From: Methanomassiliicoccaceae archaeon UBA370
GTDB taxonomy: Archaea; Thermoplasmatota; Thermoplasmata; Methanomassiliicoccales; Methanomethylophilaceae
Assembly (NCBI GenBank): GCA_002505345.1
Contig: DAUY01000005.1
Coordinates: forward strand, 1-57,655
Reading direction: 5' to 3'
DNA: 57,655 bases
The position numbers were made by a program, and so were the translations under genes. The notes under the pieces were generated by a model. It had not been told where the DNA came from. It saw nothing but the letters and a program-made list of their open reading frames with translations, and did not search any database. Shown piece by piece: positions 57,636 to 57,655 of the stretch (the stretch's first letter is position 1; each line of letters opens with the position of its first letter).

Positions 57636-57655
57636 AAGACCGCCCAATTAAAATT

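Overview
The window is archaeal. It carries the archaeal RNA polymerase operon (rpoH, an unsplit rpoB, A', A'', followed by L30e and a NusA-like KH protein), the GatDE amidotransferase, ribosomal protein S17e, Trm56, a Cdc48/VAT AAA+ ATPase, archaeal-type Elp3, translin and several archaea-only conserved proteins. Three other traits narrow it: bacterial-type gyrA-gyrB, an unsplit rpoB with split A'/A'', and an HdrD-type heterodisulfide reductase with a HypB hydrogenase-maturation GTPase. Together they suggest a Thermoplasmata methanogen, most likely Methanomassiliicoccales. That placement is inferred from gene content, not computed.

Layout. 1-3.9 kb: tRNA-Pro, RqcH, tRNA-Arg, S17e, ThyX and a TraB-like protein. 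4-6.7 kb: a three-gene ABC-2 exporter operon followed by a HAD phosphatase. 7.3-9.2 kb: a zinc-ribbon protein, an MBL hydrolase and a HemK/Mtq2-like methyltransferase. 9.2-12.3 kb: gatD-gatE. 12.4-15.8 kb: hypB-purD-truA and a translin. 15.8-22.2 kb: a surface module of a very large STT3/AglB-like membrane protein and a smaller membrane-anchored Ig-like protein. 22.3-24 kb: divergent pyrF and a radical SAM gene. 24-33 kb: the RNA polymerase operon, with 4-nt overlaps at almost every junction. 33-37.9 kb: tRNA-Lys, cdc48-PRC barrel, and an HTH/small protein/elp3 operon. 38-40.6 kb: thioredoxin, thioredoxin reductase and an HTH regulator, then a PRC-barrel protein and an HD-domain protein. 40.6-42.6 kb: trm56, two regulators, a tiny zinc-ribbon gene and two tRNAs. 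42.8-47.3 kb: hdrD with an unusual C-terminal extension, then an Lhr helicase. 47.3-50.5 kb: a membrane protein, rlmE, purM, DUF531, a 51-codon gene and tRNA-Phe. 50.6-57.6 kb: a small membrane protein, gyrA-gyrB, thiC and a methyltransferase.

Most genes are housekeeping, packed tightly with ATGA-type overlaps. Many operon-leading genes have a TATA-like box about 24-30 nt before the start codon, which implies leaderless mRNAs. I used these boxes to choose starts. Genes inside operons more often have a Shine-Dalgarno-like GGAG or GGTGA.

The least ordinary items are: (i) HdrD with a TPKEVAK repeat linker and a C-terminal domain resembling a degenerate Vsr/DUF559 nuclease fold; (ii) the 1857-residue STT3-like protein, whose usual catalytic motifs look degenerate; (iii) a 51-codon TTG-start gene ahead of DUF531; (iv) a GC-rich structured element at 41.70-41.76 kb with its own TATA-like box. 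No CRISPR array, insertion sequence, integrase or clear prophage remnant was seen, and no stretch over 300 nt lacks a gene.
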